The notes below the pieces were generated by a model, which was not told where the DNA came from, did not search any database, and saw only the letters and a list, made by a program, of their open reading frames with translations. DNA of 64,000 bases, taken from an uncultured Enhydrobacter sp. GTDB taxonomy: Bacteria > Pseudomonadota > Gammaproteobacteria > Pseudomonadales > Moraxellaceae. The DNA is taken from assembly GCA_946222995.1 (NCBI GenBank), contig CAMIOS010000004.1, positions 1 through 64,000 on the forward strand, in the 5' to 3' direction. The translations under genes were made by a program, and so were the position numbers. Shown here one piece after another: positions 52,175-60,581 of this stretch. How positions within the stretch are numbered: position 1 is the first letter of the stretch; every line of letters starts with the position of its first letter.

Positions 52175-52669
52175 TTAGTTAGCAGGGGTCACTTTTATAT
52201 CGATTAGATAATGCCCTGTTAAATCTTGTTTATCGGTAGTGGAATGCGGGGTTGGATAAACTGTTTCGAGCGAAATGGTTTGACCAAATACCGTGGCTTT
52301 ACGCTTCAAATCGCCTCGCAAATCCCCTGATGATAAGCTTAATGCTTGGGTTTTGCCATCTTTATCTTTTACAGTTAAATCCACTGTGGCGTTGCCTGCC
52401 CAAATACACTGGGTATCCATCGGACAGCGGTCATCAGAGACGACTTTATTAAAGGTTACGGCGACTGCTTTGTTATCAGATACCAGCGTTTGTCCTTCTT
52501 TTAAACGGATCATATCCTTGGCAGGTGGTAGGGCAGGGTAAGTGGCTTTGATAGCCGTCGCAGGGTTAGGACTTGTGATGGCAGTTTTGGGGTTGGTTGT
52601 GGTGCTACAACCTGCCATAACTAAGCTTAACGGCAAAACATACCCCATCCATTTTAACCTCGTTTTCAT
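52175..52669 (-). CDS. Hypothetical lipoprotein
   Basis: A 164-residue exported lipoprotein: basic start MKTRLKWMGYVLPLSLVMAG followed by the lipobox Cys (position 21), a Thr/Pro/Ala-rich linker, then a beta-rich domain. A two-Cys motif, DDRCPMDTQCIWAGNATVDL, recurs in small uncharacterised exported proteins and probably forms a disulfide. Later stretches (LSLSSGDLRGDLKRKATVFG, TGHYLIDIKVTP) also look like beta strands. GGAGG lies five bases before the ATG at 52669, fixing the start. Function unknown. Confidence 0.8.
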   Translation of the reverse strand: MKTRLKWMGYVLPLSLVMAGCSTTTNPKTAITSPNPATAIKATYPALPPAKDMIRLKEGQTLVSDNKAVAVTFNKVVSDDRCPMDTQCIWAGNATVDLTVKDKDGKTQALSLSSGDLRGDLKRKATVFGQTISLETVYPTPHSTTDKQDLTGHYLIDIKVTPAN

Positions 52670-52843
52670 ATCAACCTCCAAATAATATCGAAAATTATAG
52701 TATCAAAAGTTCTGGCTAACTACCTTAACGCAGTTGGTCGGGCTAAAAAAGCCATGTTTGGTAAATCTTTGGCTAAGGTTTGTAACCTCATAGCATTGGG
52801 TAAGTTTTTAATTGGCTGTCAAATCACGCGCATCGAATACCTG

Positions 52844-53569
52844 TTATCGATAAGCAAAAAAACGTTGTAATCCTAACAATAATAAATCTGGTTGAATATC
52901 GACAGCTTGGGTTAAATGCTGCGCAATCATTGGGGCATCACCCCCTGTCATCGTCAGATGATAATCAAGATTTTTTCGGCTAATCTCATTAATTGCCCCC
53001 ACAATAGATAATAAAATGCCATGATGCACCGCTTGTGCAGTGCTGGTACCTGCTTCGATGTTGTCAAACGAGCCTTCCACAATACTAATCTGGCGAGTGC
53101 CCGAAAACAATGCCTCTCGCTGTAGATAAATACTGGGGAAAATATAGCCGCCAAGATGATGTCCCTGCGCGATTAAATCGATGGTCAATGCCGTACCACA
53201 GCCGATGATGCATTGTTTTTTGGTATTATCCACTGCCCCAAGCATCTGTAGCCATCTATCCACGCCAAGCTGGCTGGGATTATAGTCGCTGGTCATTAAA
53301 GGATGATTGGCTTGCACTTGGGCAAATTCAAACGGCAAGTCTAAGCGTTGTAGGCTTTGAGCGACTTGATTATTCACCGCTTGCCCTAGTACCGATGACA
53401 CGCCGATAAATTCAGGATTGAGCCGTTCAAACCGGTAAGTTAACCCCTTTAGTAATTCGGCAGGCGCTTGCAGATGTTGCTCACCTGCGTGATCGAGAAT
53501 TACCCCTTGATCATCAGTCAGCCAATATTTTAAACGGGTATTGCCCAAATCAAGCCATAATTTTGTCAT
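52844..53569 (-). CDS. coaX: Type III pantothenate kinase CoaX
   Basis: A 241-residue kinase for the first step of coenzyme A synthesis. The phosphate-binding start is LWLDLGNTRLKYWLTDD; GVDRWLQMLGAVDNTKKQ, CIIGCGTALTIDLIAQGHHL, the substrate loop GGYIFPSIYLQREAL and the adenosine motif MTGGDAPMIAQHL follow. Family length. It lies 15 bases downstream of birA on the same strand, a pairing common in gammaproteobacteria. Confidence 0.95.
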   Translation of the reverse strand: MTKLWLDLGNTRLKYWLTDDQGVILDHAGEQHLQAPAELLKGLTYRFERLNPEFIGVSSVLGQAVNNQVAQSLQRLDLPFEFAQVQANHPLMTSDYNPSQLGVDRWLQMLGAVDNTKKQCIIGCGTALTIDLIAQGHHLGGYIFPSIYLQREALFSGTRQISIVEGSFDNIEAGTSTAQAVHHGILLSIVGAINEISRKNLDYHLTMTGGDAPMIAQHLTQAVDIQPDLLLLGLQRFFAYR

Positions 53570-53584
53570 GCTTTTGCCTTCAAT

Positions 53585-54427
53585 CTATCCAATTACCTGT
53601 AATGTACCCGTCCAAACGCGCGCCATTGTGCCGTCATTTTGTAAGATTTGCAAACTACCATTGCCATCAATACCTTGAGCTTTGCCCATGATTATTTCAC
53701 TAGTGGGTAAAGTAATTTGTAGATTTTTACCCAATAAGATATCCACTTGGCTAAATTTTTGTACAAATTCTGCTACCTTGCATGACGCATTAAAGCCATT
53801 AAATTGCTCAACTGCTTGTAAAATCGCCGTTTGAATGGGTAAATAAAACTCATAAACGTGTAATTTTTCTTGACTAACATCCTGTAAACAAAACGCTTGA
53901 TAGTTTAACCCTGCTTGCGTATGCGTGGTTAAAGTTGGGGCAAAGCCGATATTCATGCCCACGCCGATAACCACGCCTAGCAATTTACCCTCAATCGTCA
54001 CCGGCTCTATTAAAATGCCTGCCAATTTTTGGAATTGCTGCTTTGCATCAACATCTTGATAAAACCCTATATCATTGACCCATTTGACGCCAATGGTTTG
54101 TAGGCTTGCGATGACAGGTATTTGGCTAAGCTGATAGCCCACGCACAGCGACAGCCGTCCATCAAGGCGTTGTTTTAGCACATCATCTGTGTTATCGGAA
54201 AATTCGGCACTGGGAAGATATAGCGATAAATAGACATTGCCAATGGGCGATTGCCAGATTCTGCCATGTTGCCCCCGTCCGCCGGTTTGGGTGTCAGCGG
54301 TAAGTAAGTGGGGCTGTCGATAGTCGAACAAGTTGTTTCTTTGTTCAAAATTTTGGCAAATCCTCTCAATGAGTTGGCTGTTAGTTGAATGGGTAGAGCT
54401 AAGATGGGTGTGAAAAATTTTGGTCAT
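53585..54427 (-). CDS. birA: Biotin-[acetyl-CoA-carboxylase] ligase BirA, DNA-binding domain absent
   Basis: A 280-residue enzyme that attaches biotin to the acetyl-CoA carboxylase carrier protein. The biotinyl-AMP loop is GGRGQHGRIWQSPIGNVYLS, followed by LCVGYQLSQIP, GVKWVNDIGFY (catalytic Lys region), LAGILIEPV and VIGVGMNIGF, and a small C-terminal SH3-like domain (KAQGIDGNGSLQI). The protein starts directly at the ligase domain (HTHLSSTHSTNSQLIERI), so it lacks the N-terminal winged helix that makes E. coli BirA (321 residues) a bio repressor. Biotin operons here are therefore controlled otherwise, if at all. Confidence 0.94.
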   Translation of the reverse strand: MTKIFHTHLSSTHSTNSQLIERICQNFEQRNNLFDYRQPHLLTADTQTGGRGQHGRIWQSPIGNVYLSLYLPSAEFSDNTDDVLKQRLDGRLSLCVGYQLSQIPVIASLQTIGVKWVNDIGFYQDVDAKQQFQKLAGILIEPVTIEGKLLGVVIGVGMNIGFAPTLTTHTQAGLNYQAFCLQDVSQEKLHVYEFYLPIQTAILQAVEQFNGFNASCKVAEFVQKFSQVDILLGKNLQITLPTSEIIMGKAQGIDGNGSLQILQNDGTMARVWTGTLQVIG

Positions 54428-54493
54428 AGGCGTATTAACTACCGGTTAAACTCTCAAAAACGTTATTGCTAACGATGATGCGGTGCTAACCTA

Positions 54494-54551
54494 TTTTATT
54501 GGCTGTTTAACCTTACAGGCTATTTGATGGGCATAGGCAACGCCAATAAAA
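54494..54551. repeat. Spaced inverted repeat between birA and TSUP gene
   Basis: TTTTATTGGC (54494-54503) and GCCAATAAAA (54542-54551) are perfect 10-base complements 38 bases apart, in the divergent spacer. An AT-rich tract (AAAAAAGAATTTTTTTT) follows. It may be a paired operator or a long-loop hairpin. Confidence 0.55.
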
Positions 54552-54708
54552 AAGAATTTTTTTTGATAAAGGTTAAAAAAATTTCGCTGTCAAAAGATGT
54601 TTATTTCGGTAAAATCAGTAACTTTATTAAGCAGAATTTAGATATCAAACGAAATTTGGATCATTGAATTGATTATGATACATCAATTTTAGAACAACGG
54701 AAAATACT

Positions 54709-55527
54709 ATGTTAATGTATGTGTGGTTTTTGCTAGCAGGGGCGTTTGCAGGTGTGTGTGCGGGGCTGTTTGGCGTGGGTGGCGGATTAATTATCGTGCC
54801 TGTACTGATGGCGATTTTTAAGGCGTATGGCTACCCAAGCGAAGTAATTACTCATTTGGCGGTAGGTACCTCGCTTGCCACCATTGTTGTCACCTCCATT
54901 AGCTCGATGCAGTCGCATCATAAGCGAGGCGGCGTGCGCTGGGATGTTTGGCGAAATATGTCGGGCGGATTGGTACTTGGTAGTTTGTTTGGGGCATTCG
55001 TTGCCGAAAAACTCAAAAGTCAACAATTGGCAATTTTGATTGCTAGCATGGCGTTGTTTATGGGTATCAAAATGCTTATGGCAAAAAAGAGCGATGCAGT
55101 AGCCAAAGGCAGTCTACCGCCTGCCCCTGTGCAATTTGGGGTGGGTGGGTTGATTGGAATGGCGTCGGCGGTGTTTGGTATTGGTGGTGGTAGTTTTACG
55201 GTACCGTTTTTAAGTCGTTTTGGGTTGACCATGCAGCAAGCGGTTGGTACATCAGCGGCGTGTGGTTTGCCAATTGCCATCGCTGGCGCGTTGGGATTTA
55301 TGTTTTTTGGCAAGGATGTGCAAGGTTTGCCCCGTGAAGCGATTGGTTTTGTGCATATTACGGCATTTGTTTGTATTTCGGTTATGAGTTTTATATTTGC
55401 CAAAGTAGGGGCAAAATTGGCACATCAATTGCCAGCCAGTACCTTAAAGCGGATGTTTGGAGGGTTATTGTTGATTGTAGGGAGTAAAATGATGTGGTCG
55501 GCGTTAGTGGGATTACATATTCTATAG
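54709..55527 (+). CDS. TSUP family transporter (second copy)
   Basis: A 272-residue membrane protein of the same TauE/SafE family as the one at 22914-23774, but clearly divergent. The two halves carry GLFGVGGGLIIVPVLMAIFK and AVFGIGGGSFTVPFLSRFG; THLAVGTSLATIVVTSISSM and QQAVGTSAACGLPIAIAGAL are typical. Substrate unknown, likely sulfite or another organic/inorganic anion. It is transcribed alone, divergent from birA. Confidence 0.9.
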   Translation: MLMYVWFLLAGAFAGVCAGLFGVGGGLIIVPVLMAIFKAYGYPSEVITHLAVGTSLATIVVTSISSMQSHHKRGGVRWDVWRNMSGGLVLGSLFGAFVAEKLKSQQLAILIASMALFMGIKMLMAKKSDAVAKGSLPPAPVQFGVGGLIGMASAVFGIGGGSFTVPFLSRFGLTMQQAVGTSAACGLPIAIAGALGFMFFGKDVQGLPREAIGFVHITAFVCISVMSFIFAKVGAKLAHQLPASTLKRMFGGLLLIVGSKMMWSALVGLHIL

Positions 55528-55608
55528 GAAAAAATAATGCGAAAAATTGGTCAAGTCGCATTTTGAGATGAAAATTTTGGATAAAAGTTATTTTCTAACG
55601 CTCACGCC

Positions 55609-56250
55609 TTAAAATCCTTGCTCAATTAAATGCCCCATTTTGTCCTTTTTGGTGGTTAAATAACCTTTATTAAATTCATTCACCCCAACTAACAATGGTA
55701 CACGCTCAACCACTTCAATCCCTAAATCGGTTAAATAACTGATTTTATTGGGGTTGTTGGTAATAAGTTTAACTTTAGTCACGCCCACATATTGAAGCAT
55801 CGGCTTGCACATCTCATAGGTGCGGGCATCGGCAGGCAAGCCGAGCATCAAGTTTGCCTCAAGCGTATCATGCCCTTGTTCTTGCAAAGCATAGGCTCGG
55901 ATTTTATTGGCCAAGCCAATCCCACGCCCTTCTTGACGCAGATACAAAATCGCCCCACAGCCGCCATTTTTAGCATAGGCTTGAATCATTTGCATGGTAG
56001 CGTTAAGCTGCGGACCGCAGTCGCATTTAAGTGAGCTAAACGCATCACCTGTCAAACATTCGCTATGAATGCGTATCAAGGGAATTTTGTCATGGTCTAC
56101 AGTTGGCAATCCCACGGTAAGCATGACGTGTTCGGGATTGGGCTTACCTTGCAAATCAACTGCCGTGTCATCAGCGTCTTCAAATACATGAATATCAAAC
56201 AAGCCATGAGCTGTCGGGAGTTTGGCTTGCGAAACAAATTGATAAGACAC
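55609..56250 (-). CDS. ribA: GTP cyclohydrolase II RibA
   Basis: A 213-residue zinc enzyme that opens GTP in riboflavin synthesis. Motifs: IRIHSECLTGDAFSSLKC then DCGPQL (the three zinc Cys), ILYLRQEGRGIGLANKIRAY, DTLEANLMLGLPADARTYE and KLITNNPNKISYL. The GTG at 56250, seven bases after GAGG, is preferred to a TTG two codons earlier that would sit on the ribosome site. It is the stand-alone RibA form, without a RibB domain. I looked for, and did not find, an FMN riboswitch upstream. Confidence 0.95.
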   Translation of the reverse strand: MSYQFVSQAKLPTAHGLFDIHVFEDADDTAVDLQGKPNPEHVMLTVGLPTVDHDKIPLIRIHSECLTGDAFSSLKCDCGPQLNATMQMIQAYAKNGGCGAILYLRQEGRGIGLANKIRAYALQEQGHDTLEANLMLGLPADARTYEMCKPMLQYVGVTKVKLITNNPNKISYLTDLGIEVVERVPLLVGVNEFNKGYLTTKKDKMGHLIEQGF

Positions 56251-56501
56251 GAACAATCCTCACTTTTTAGTAAAACTTATTGAATGCAATTTTAGAAAAA
56301 ATTTATTTAAACAAAATAATGCCAGTTGATAAAAAATCAATGCCCCATCGTCCCAACTTGTCATTTAAATGATAATTTTTCACCAATTTTGCACCGTAAA
56401 AACACAGTGCTGCGATGTGCAAGACCCAAAAAAATGCTATTATGCCACACATTACGCGCATTAGAAATTTTTAACAGATTAGCAAAAAAAGTTTAGCCAA
56501 T

Positions 56502-58649
56502 ATGACCGCAAAAAACGCCAAAACGCCTGCTTCTAACCAAAAAACTAGTCAAAAAATCAGCCAAAAAGTGTTTCACGAATTACCAACCGCTCGACCTGAT
56601 ACACCGTTACTCGATCGTATTGATAGCCCGAATGATTTAAGAATGCTTTCTTATCAACAGTTAGGGCAATTGGTTGATGAGTTACGGGCGTTTTTGCTGT
56701 ATTCGACCGCCGTGAGTGGTGGGCATTTTGGGGCGAATTTGGGCGTAATCGAGCTAACTATTGCGTTGCATTATGTGTTTGACACACCAAACGACCAGCT
56801 TGTATGGGATGTCGGACACCAAGCTTACCCGCACAAGATTTTGACAGGACGACGTGAGCGGCTGACCAGCATTCGTGCCAAAGATGGCTTGACCGCGTTT
56901 CCCGAGCGACACGAATCCAAGTTTGATACCTTTGGCGTGGGGCATTCTTCTACCGCCATTTCAGCAGCGTTAGGGATGTCGCTTGCGATGCGACATCTGG
57001 CAAACACCGGGCAAGCAAAACGCCATAAAGCCATTGCCGTGGTGGGTGATGGGGCGATGACAGGCGGTATGGCGTTTGAGGCAATGAATGATGCGGTACA
57101 ACAAAATGCCGATATCATTGTGGTGCTCAATGACAATGACATGTCAATCTCGCAAGCAACAGGCGGTTTTTCCAAGCATTTGGCGACACTGTGGCAACGA
57201 GGTCTGGCGGTTGATATCGACAAAAATAACAATCCGATTATCACCAAACGCACCATTTCGAGTGATGATAGACGCATTCGCCATTATTTGCACATGGCAA
57301 ATGAGGCATTGGACGATTGGACACTACGTATCCCCAAAAAAATCAGCGAAAAACTGGCCGAAAAAGGCTTGCCAACACCCTCACAACTAGAAACCTTGCC
57401 CGAAAAAATTGCCAATAGATTGATTGATGAAGTGTTTCCTGAAAATTTATTTAAAGCTATCGGTTTTCAATACTTTGGCCCCTTTGATGGTCATGATGTC
57501 GGCAAGCTCACCCAAGTGTTTGAGCGGGTCAAACAGCTTGATGGGGCTGTGCTTGTACACGTCCACACCACCAAGGGTAAAGGCTTTGCCCCTGCCGAAA
57601 ATGACCCGATTACTTACCATGCGATTGCCAAACTCAAACAGGCTGAAAAGCCAACTGCCGCACCCATTAAAAGCAATGCCAAAAAATTCTCGGATGTATT
57701 CGGGGAATTTATCTGCGACACGGCTAAAACTGACAAAAATTTGATGGCGATTACCCCCGCGATGGCAGAAGGCTCGGGTATGGTTAAATTTGCCAGTCAA
57801 TTCCCTGAGCAGTTTTTTGATGTGGCCATTGCCGAGCAGCATGCTGTTACCCTAGCTGGTGGGATGGCGACCCAAGGCGTCAAGCCGATTGTGGCGATTT
57901 ATTCGACCTTTTTGCAACGGGGTTATGACCAACTTATTCACGATATTGCTCTACAAAACTTAGATGTCATGTTTGCCATCGACCGAGCGGGGCTGGTGGG
58001 CGAGGACGGAGCAACCCATGCAGGCGTATTTGACATTGCCTATATGCGCACGGTGCCCAATATAGTCATCGCCACCCCTAAGGATGAGAATGAAAGCTAT
58101 AACTTGCTAAAAACCTGCTACGCTTATCAAGGTGTGACGGCGGTGCGATATCCACGCGGGCAAGGCGTCGGGGTAGAAATCATTAAAAATAGCGAGCCGT
58201 ACCCCATCGGTAAAGCCGTATTAGAAATGACGTTGAATCCCAATGGCAATAGGAAAATTGCGTTACTGGCATTTGGTACAATGACTTATACCGCGCTAAC
58301 AGCCTGCGAAAATTTGACAAAACAATATCCAGACGTTGCGTTTTCAGTCTATAATATGCGGTTTGTCAAACCCTTAGACCATGAATTACTCAATCAGTTA
58401 TTGGCACAACATTATACTATCATCACGCTTGAGGAGCACCAACTCATGGGCGGGGCGGGCAGTGGCGTGAATGAATATCTATTAGCCGCAGCGATTGAAC
58501 AGCAAAAACCATCACCGACGATTTTCAATATTGGCATTGCTGACGAGTATATTCCACACGGTAGCCATGAGCAGCAATTGGCGTATTGTGGGCTGGATGT
58601 TGAAGGGATAACCGCAAAAATTCAATCGTTATTGAAAACACTAATTTAA
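56502..58649 (+). CDS. dxs: 1-deoxy-D-xylulose-5-phosphate synthase Dxs
   Basis: A 715-residue thiamine-diphosphate enzyme, first step of the MEP isoprenoid pathway. It has SGGHFGANLGVIELTIALHY, WDVGHQAYPHKILTGRR, the ThDP motif GDGAMTGGMAFEAMNDA with NDNDMSIS, and later GPFDGHDVGKL, AIAEQHAVTLAGGMA, DRAGLVGEDGATHAGVFD and VRYPRGQGVG. About 70 residues longer than E. coli Dxs (620), partly through a polar N-terminal tail of some 30 residues. suhB follows after 60 bases. Confidence 0.97.
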   Translation: MTAKNAKTPASNQKTSQKISQKVFHELPTARPDTPLLDRIDSPNDLRMLSYQQLGQLVDELRAFLLYSTAVSGGHFGANLGVIELTIALHYVFDTPNDQLVWDVGHQAYPHKILTGRRERLTSIRAKDGLTAFPERHESKFDTFGVGHSSTAISAALGMSLAMRHLANTGQAKRHKAIAVVGDGAMTGGMAFEAMNDAVQQNADIIVVLNDNDMSISQATGGFSKHLATLWQRGLAVDIDKNNNPIITKRTISSDDRRIRHYLHMANEALDDWTLRIPKKISEKLAEKGLPTPSQLETLPEKIANRLIDEVFPENLFKAIGFQYFGPFDGHDVGKLTQVFERVKQLDGAVLVHVHTTKGKGFAPAENDPITYHAIAKLKQAEKPTAAPIKSNAKKFSDVFGEFICDTAKTDKNLMAITPAMAEGSGMVKFASQFPEQFFDVAIAEQHAVTLAGGMATQGVKPIVAIYSTFLQRGYDQLIHDIALQNLDVMFAIDRAGLVGEDGATHAGVFDIAYMRTVPNIVIATPKDENESYNLLKTCYAYQGVTAVRYPRGQGVGVEIIKNSEPYPIGKAVLEMTLNPNGNRKIALLAFGTMTYTALTACENLTKQYPDVAFSVYNMRFVKPLDHELLNQLLAQHYTIITLEEHQLMGGAGSGVNEYLLAAAIEQQKPSPTIFNIGIADEYIPHGSHEQQLAYCGLDVEGITAKIQSLLKTLI

Positions 58650-58709
58650 TGGTTTTTAACTTAAAAGTTTTAATATTTAGCAAAATTTTTTAAATGTAAA
58701 AGGTCAATT

Positions 58710-59543
58710 ATGGAACCAATGGTCGTCATGGCAGCTCGTGCTGCACAAAGAGTGGGTCAAGAGATTTTAAACGCTCACAATAATCGCCACAAGCTTGAAT
58801 TAAATGTCGAAAGCAAAGGCTTAGACGGGCTTGTGACCCAAGTGGATAAATACAGCGAAGAGTTACTGATTGCTTTACTTAAAGAAAGTTATCCCAACCA
58901 TTCTTTTTTGGGTGAAGAATTTGGCTTGCAAGAAGGCAAAGGCAACGATGCCGACTGGTGCTGGGTGATTGATCCGCTAGACGGTACGCACAACTTTGTG
59001 CATGGCTTGCCGCATTTTTGTGTGTCGATTGGGGTACAAAAAAATGGCGTAACCGAACATGGCGTGATTTATGACCCTGTGCGAGATGAGCTGTTTTCTG
59101 CCAGTCGGGGTAAAGGAGCAAGACTCAACCAACGCCGCATTAATGTCAGCGAACATAAAACCATTGATGGCGGCTTTTTTACCACAGGGCATCCGCTTGA
59201 ACGCCAGCGTAGTGAGGGCAAGGTATCGTATGCCAAAGAACATTTTGCCAGCCTACAAGCAATTTGTGAGCAAGGCGGGCAAGTTCGTCGTCTAGGTTCG
59301 GCGGCACTTGATTTGGCGTATGTGGCAGCAGGGCGATTTGATGGCTATTTTGAGATGTCATTAAAGCCGTGGGATATCTGTGCAGGTGAATTGATTGTGA
59401 CCGAAGCACGGGGTACGGTGGTTGACCATATGGGGGCTCATAAAGCGATGGAAACAGGCTCGATTTTTGCGTGTAATGTCAAGATGTTAAAACCTTTGAT
59501 GCAGCTTGTTGTACCGACATGGGGCAATGCGGTTAAAGGTTGA
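58710..59543 (+). CDS. suhB: Inositol-1-monophosphatase family protein SuhB
   Basis: A 277-residue magnesium-dependent phosphatase; in E. coli SuhB also acts in rRNA transcription antitermination. The metal sites are in FLGEEFG, WVIDPLDGTHNFVHGLPHF and LKPWDICAGELIVTEA, with RRLGSAALDLAYVAAGRFDG between. The start MEPMVVMAARAAQRVGQEIL is typical of the family. Length is normal. A Uma2-type gene begins 16 bases after its stop. Confidence 0.94.
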   Translation: MEPMVVMAARAAQRVGQEILNAHNNRHKLELNVESKGLDGLVTQVDKYSEELLIALLKESYPNHSFLGEEFGLQEGKGNDADWCWVIDPLDGTHNFVHGLPHFCVSIGVQKNGVTEHGVIYDPVRDELFSASRGKGARLNQRRINVSEHKTIDGGFFTTGHPLERQRSEGKVSYAKEHFASLQAICEQGGQVRRLGSAALDLAYVAAGRFDGYFEMSLKPWDICAGELIVTEARGTVVDHMGAHKAMETGSIFACNVKMLKPLMQLVVPTWGNAVKG

Positions 59544-59559
59544 TTTTAGAGAAATTATC

Positions 59560-60138
59560 ATGTCATTTGCTCAAAAAACGATTCGACAAACGTATTTGGC
59601 AGAGTATGCAGATAGCCGTGAGCCACGATATGAGTTGATTGAGGGTAAAATTTTTGCGATAGTGGGGGCAAGTGGTAAGCATATTTTGATCGCAGGTAAT
59701 CTGCATACCGCTTTAAACGTTCATTTAAAGGGCAAAAAATGTGTGCCTTTTATGGAAAGCCTCAAAGTCTATATTGACGATAGTAATTATTTTTACCCTA
59801 ATTTGGTGGTGGATTTTGACTATGATGACAGCTTGCCCGATTATGCTAGTCAACCTGTGATGGTAGTCGAAGTGTTATCCCCTAGCACCCGAAAATTTGA
59901 TTTGACCACTAAGTTTGAACAATACATAAAAATTCAGAGTTTGCAAGAATACGTGTTGATTGAGCAAAGTGCCATGCAAGTATCAGTGTTTCGTCGTAAC
60001 CAAGCGTGGGCAGTCACACATTATTTTGCTGATGATGTGGTGGTTTTGGAAAGTATTGGCTTACATTTACCGATTGAAGAGATCTATGAGCGGATTGTGT
60101 TTGATGATAAAACTTATGCTCGGGTAAGCATTTTATAA
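59560..60138 (+). CDS. Uma2 family (DUF820) restriction-endonuclease-fold protein
   Basis: A 192-residue PD-(D/E)XK-fold protein of the Uma2 family, abundant in cyanobacteria and scattered in other bacteria; its natural role is unknown. The family pattern is YELIEGKIFAIVGASGKHIL, then YFYPNLVVDFDYDD (catalytic-type Asp), PVMVVEVLSPSTRKFDLTTK (the E-V-L-S core) and KFEQYIKIQSLQEYVLIEQ. The ATG at 59560 gives the normal family start; the frame upstream overlaps suhB. It probably rides on the suhB transcript and ends in a terminator. Confidence 0.88.
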   Translation: MSFAQKTIRQTYLAEYADSREPRYELIEGKIFAIVGASGKHILIAGNLHTALNVHLKGKKCVPFMESLKVYIDDSNYFYPNLVVDFDYDDSLPDYASQPVMVVEVLSPSTRKFDLTTKFEQYIKIQSLQEYVLIEQSAMQVSVFRRNQAWAVTHYFADDVVVLESIGLHLPIEEIYERIVFDDKTYARVSIL

Positions 60139-60151
60139 CCTTGATTGAAAT

Positions 60152-60180
60152 AAAAATACTGCCTAAAAAGCGGTATTTTT
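60152..60180. terminator. Bidirectional terminator between Uma2 gene and fdxA
   Basis: AAAAATACTGC pairs with GCGGTATTTTT (one G-T) around CTAAAAA; T-tracts lie on both strands between the two convergent genes. Confidence 0.88.
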
Positions 60181-60192
60181 ATTTTTCCAAAA

Positions 60193-60516
60193 CTACTTTT
60201 CAAGATACTGCAATTTATTGGGTACGCCGTCCCACTCTTTGGCATCGGGTAAATGGTCTTTCATGCTAGTAATATTGGGCCATTTTTCTGCCAATTCAGC
60301 ATTGAGCTCAATAAACACCTCTTGCCCTTTGGGCACTTCATCCTCAGAAAAAATTGCATTGGCAGGACATTCTGGCTCACACAAGGCACAGTCGATGCAT
60401 TCATCAGGGTGAATGACTAAAAAATTTGGCCCTTCATAAAAACAATCGACAGGACAGACTTCGACACAGTCGGTGTATTTACAGCGAATACAATTATCAG
60501 TAACAACAAAAGTCAT
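60193..60516 (-). CDS. fdxA: Ferredoxin FdxA (7Fe type)
   Basis: A 107-residue electron carrier like Azotobacter ferredoxin I, with one 3Fe-4S and one 4Fe-4S cluster. The Cys pattern is CIRCKYTDCVEVCPVDCF followed by CIDCALCEPECPANAIF. The tail after residue 60 (VFIELNAELAEKWPNITSMK) is typical of this FdxA group. It lies just downstream of mutS on the same strand, a pairing also found in Pseudomonas. Confidence 0.95.
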   Translation of the reverse strand: MTFVVTDNCIRCKYTDCVEVCPVDCFYEGPNFLVIHPDECIDCALCEPECPANAIFSEDEVPKGQEVFIELNAELAEKWPNITSMKDHLPDAKEWDGVPNKLQYLEK

Positions 60517-60581
60517 GGCTATAGCTACCTTTTTTGTTAAAAAATTAAAGTTAAAATCTTGTAACCGCTTATTTTAAACCG

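Noticed and set aside
56257..56501. FMN riboswitch upstream of ribA
   Set aside because: The conserved RFN helices and GGGTGAAATTCCC-type core are not present on the minus strand.
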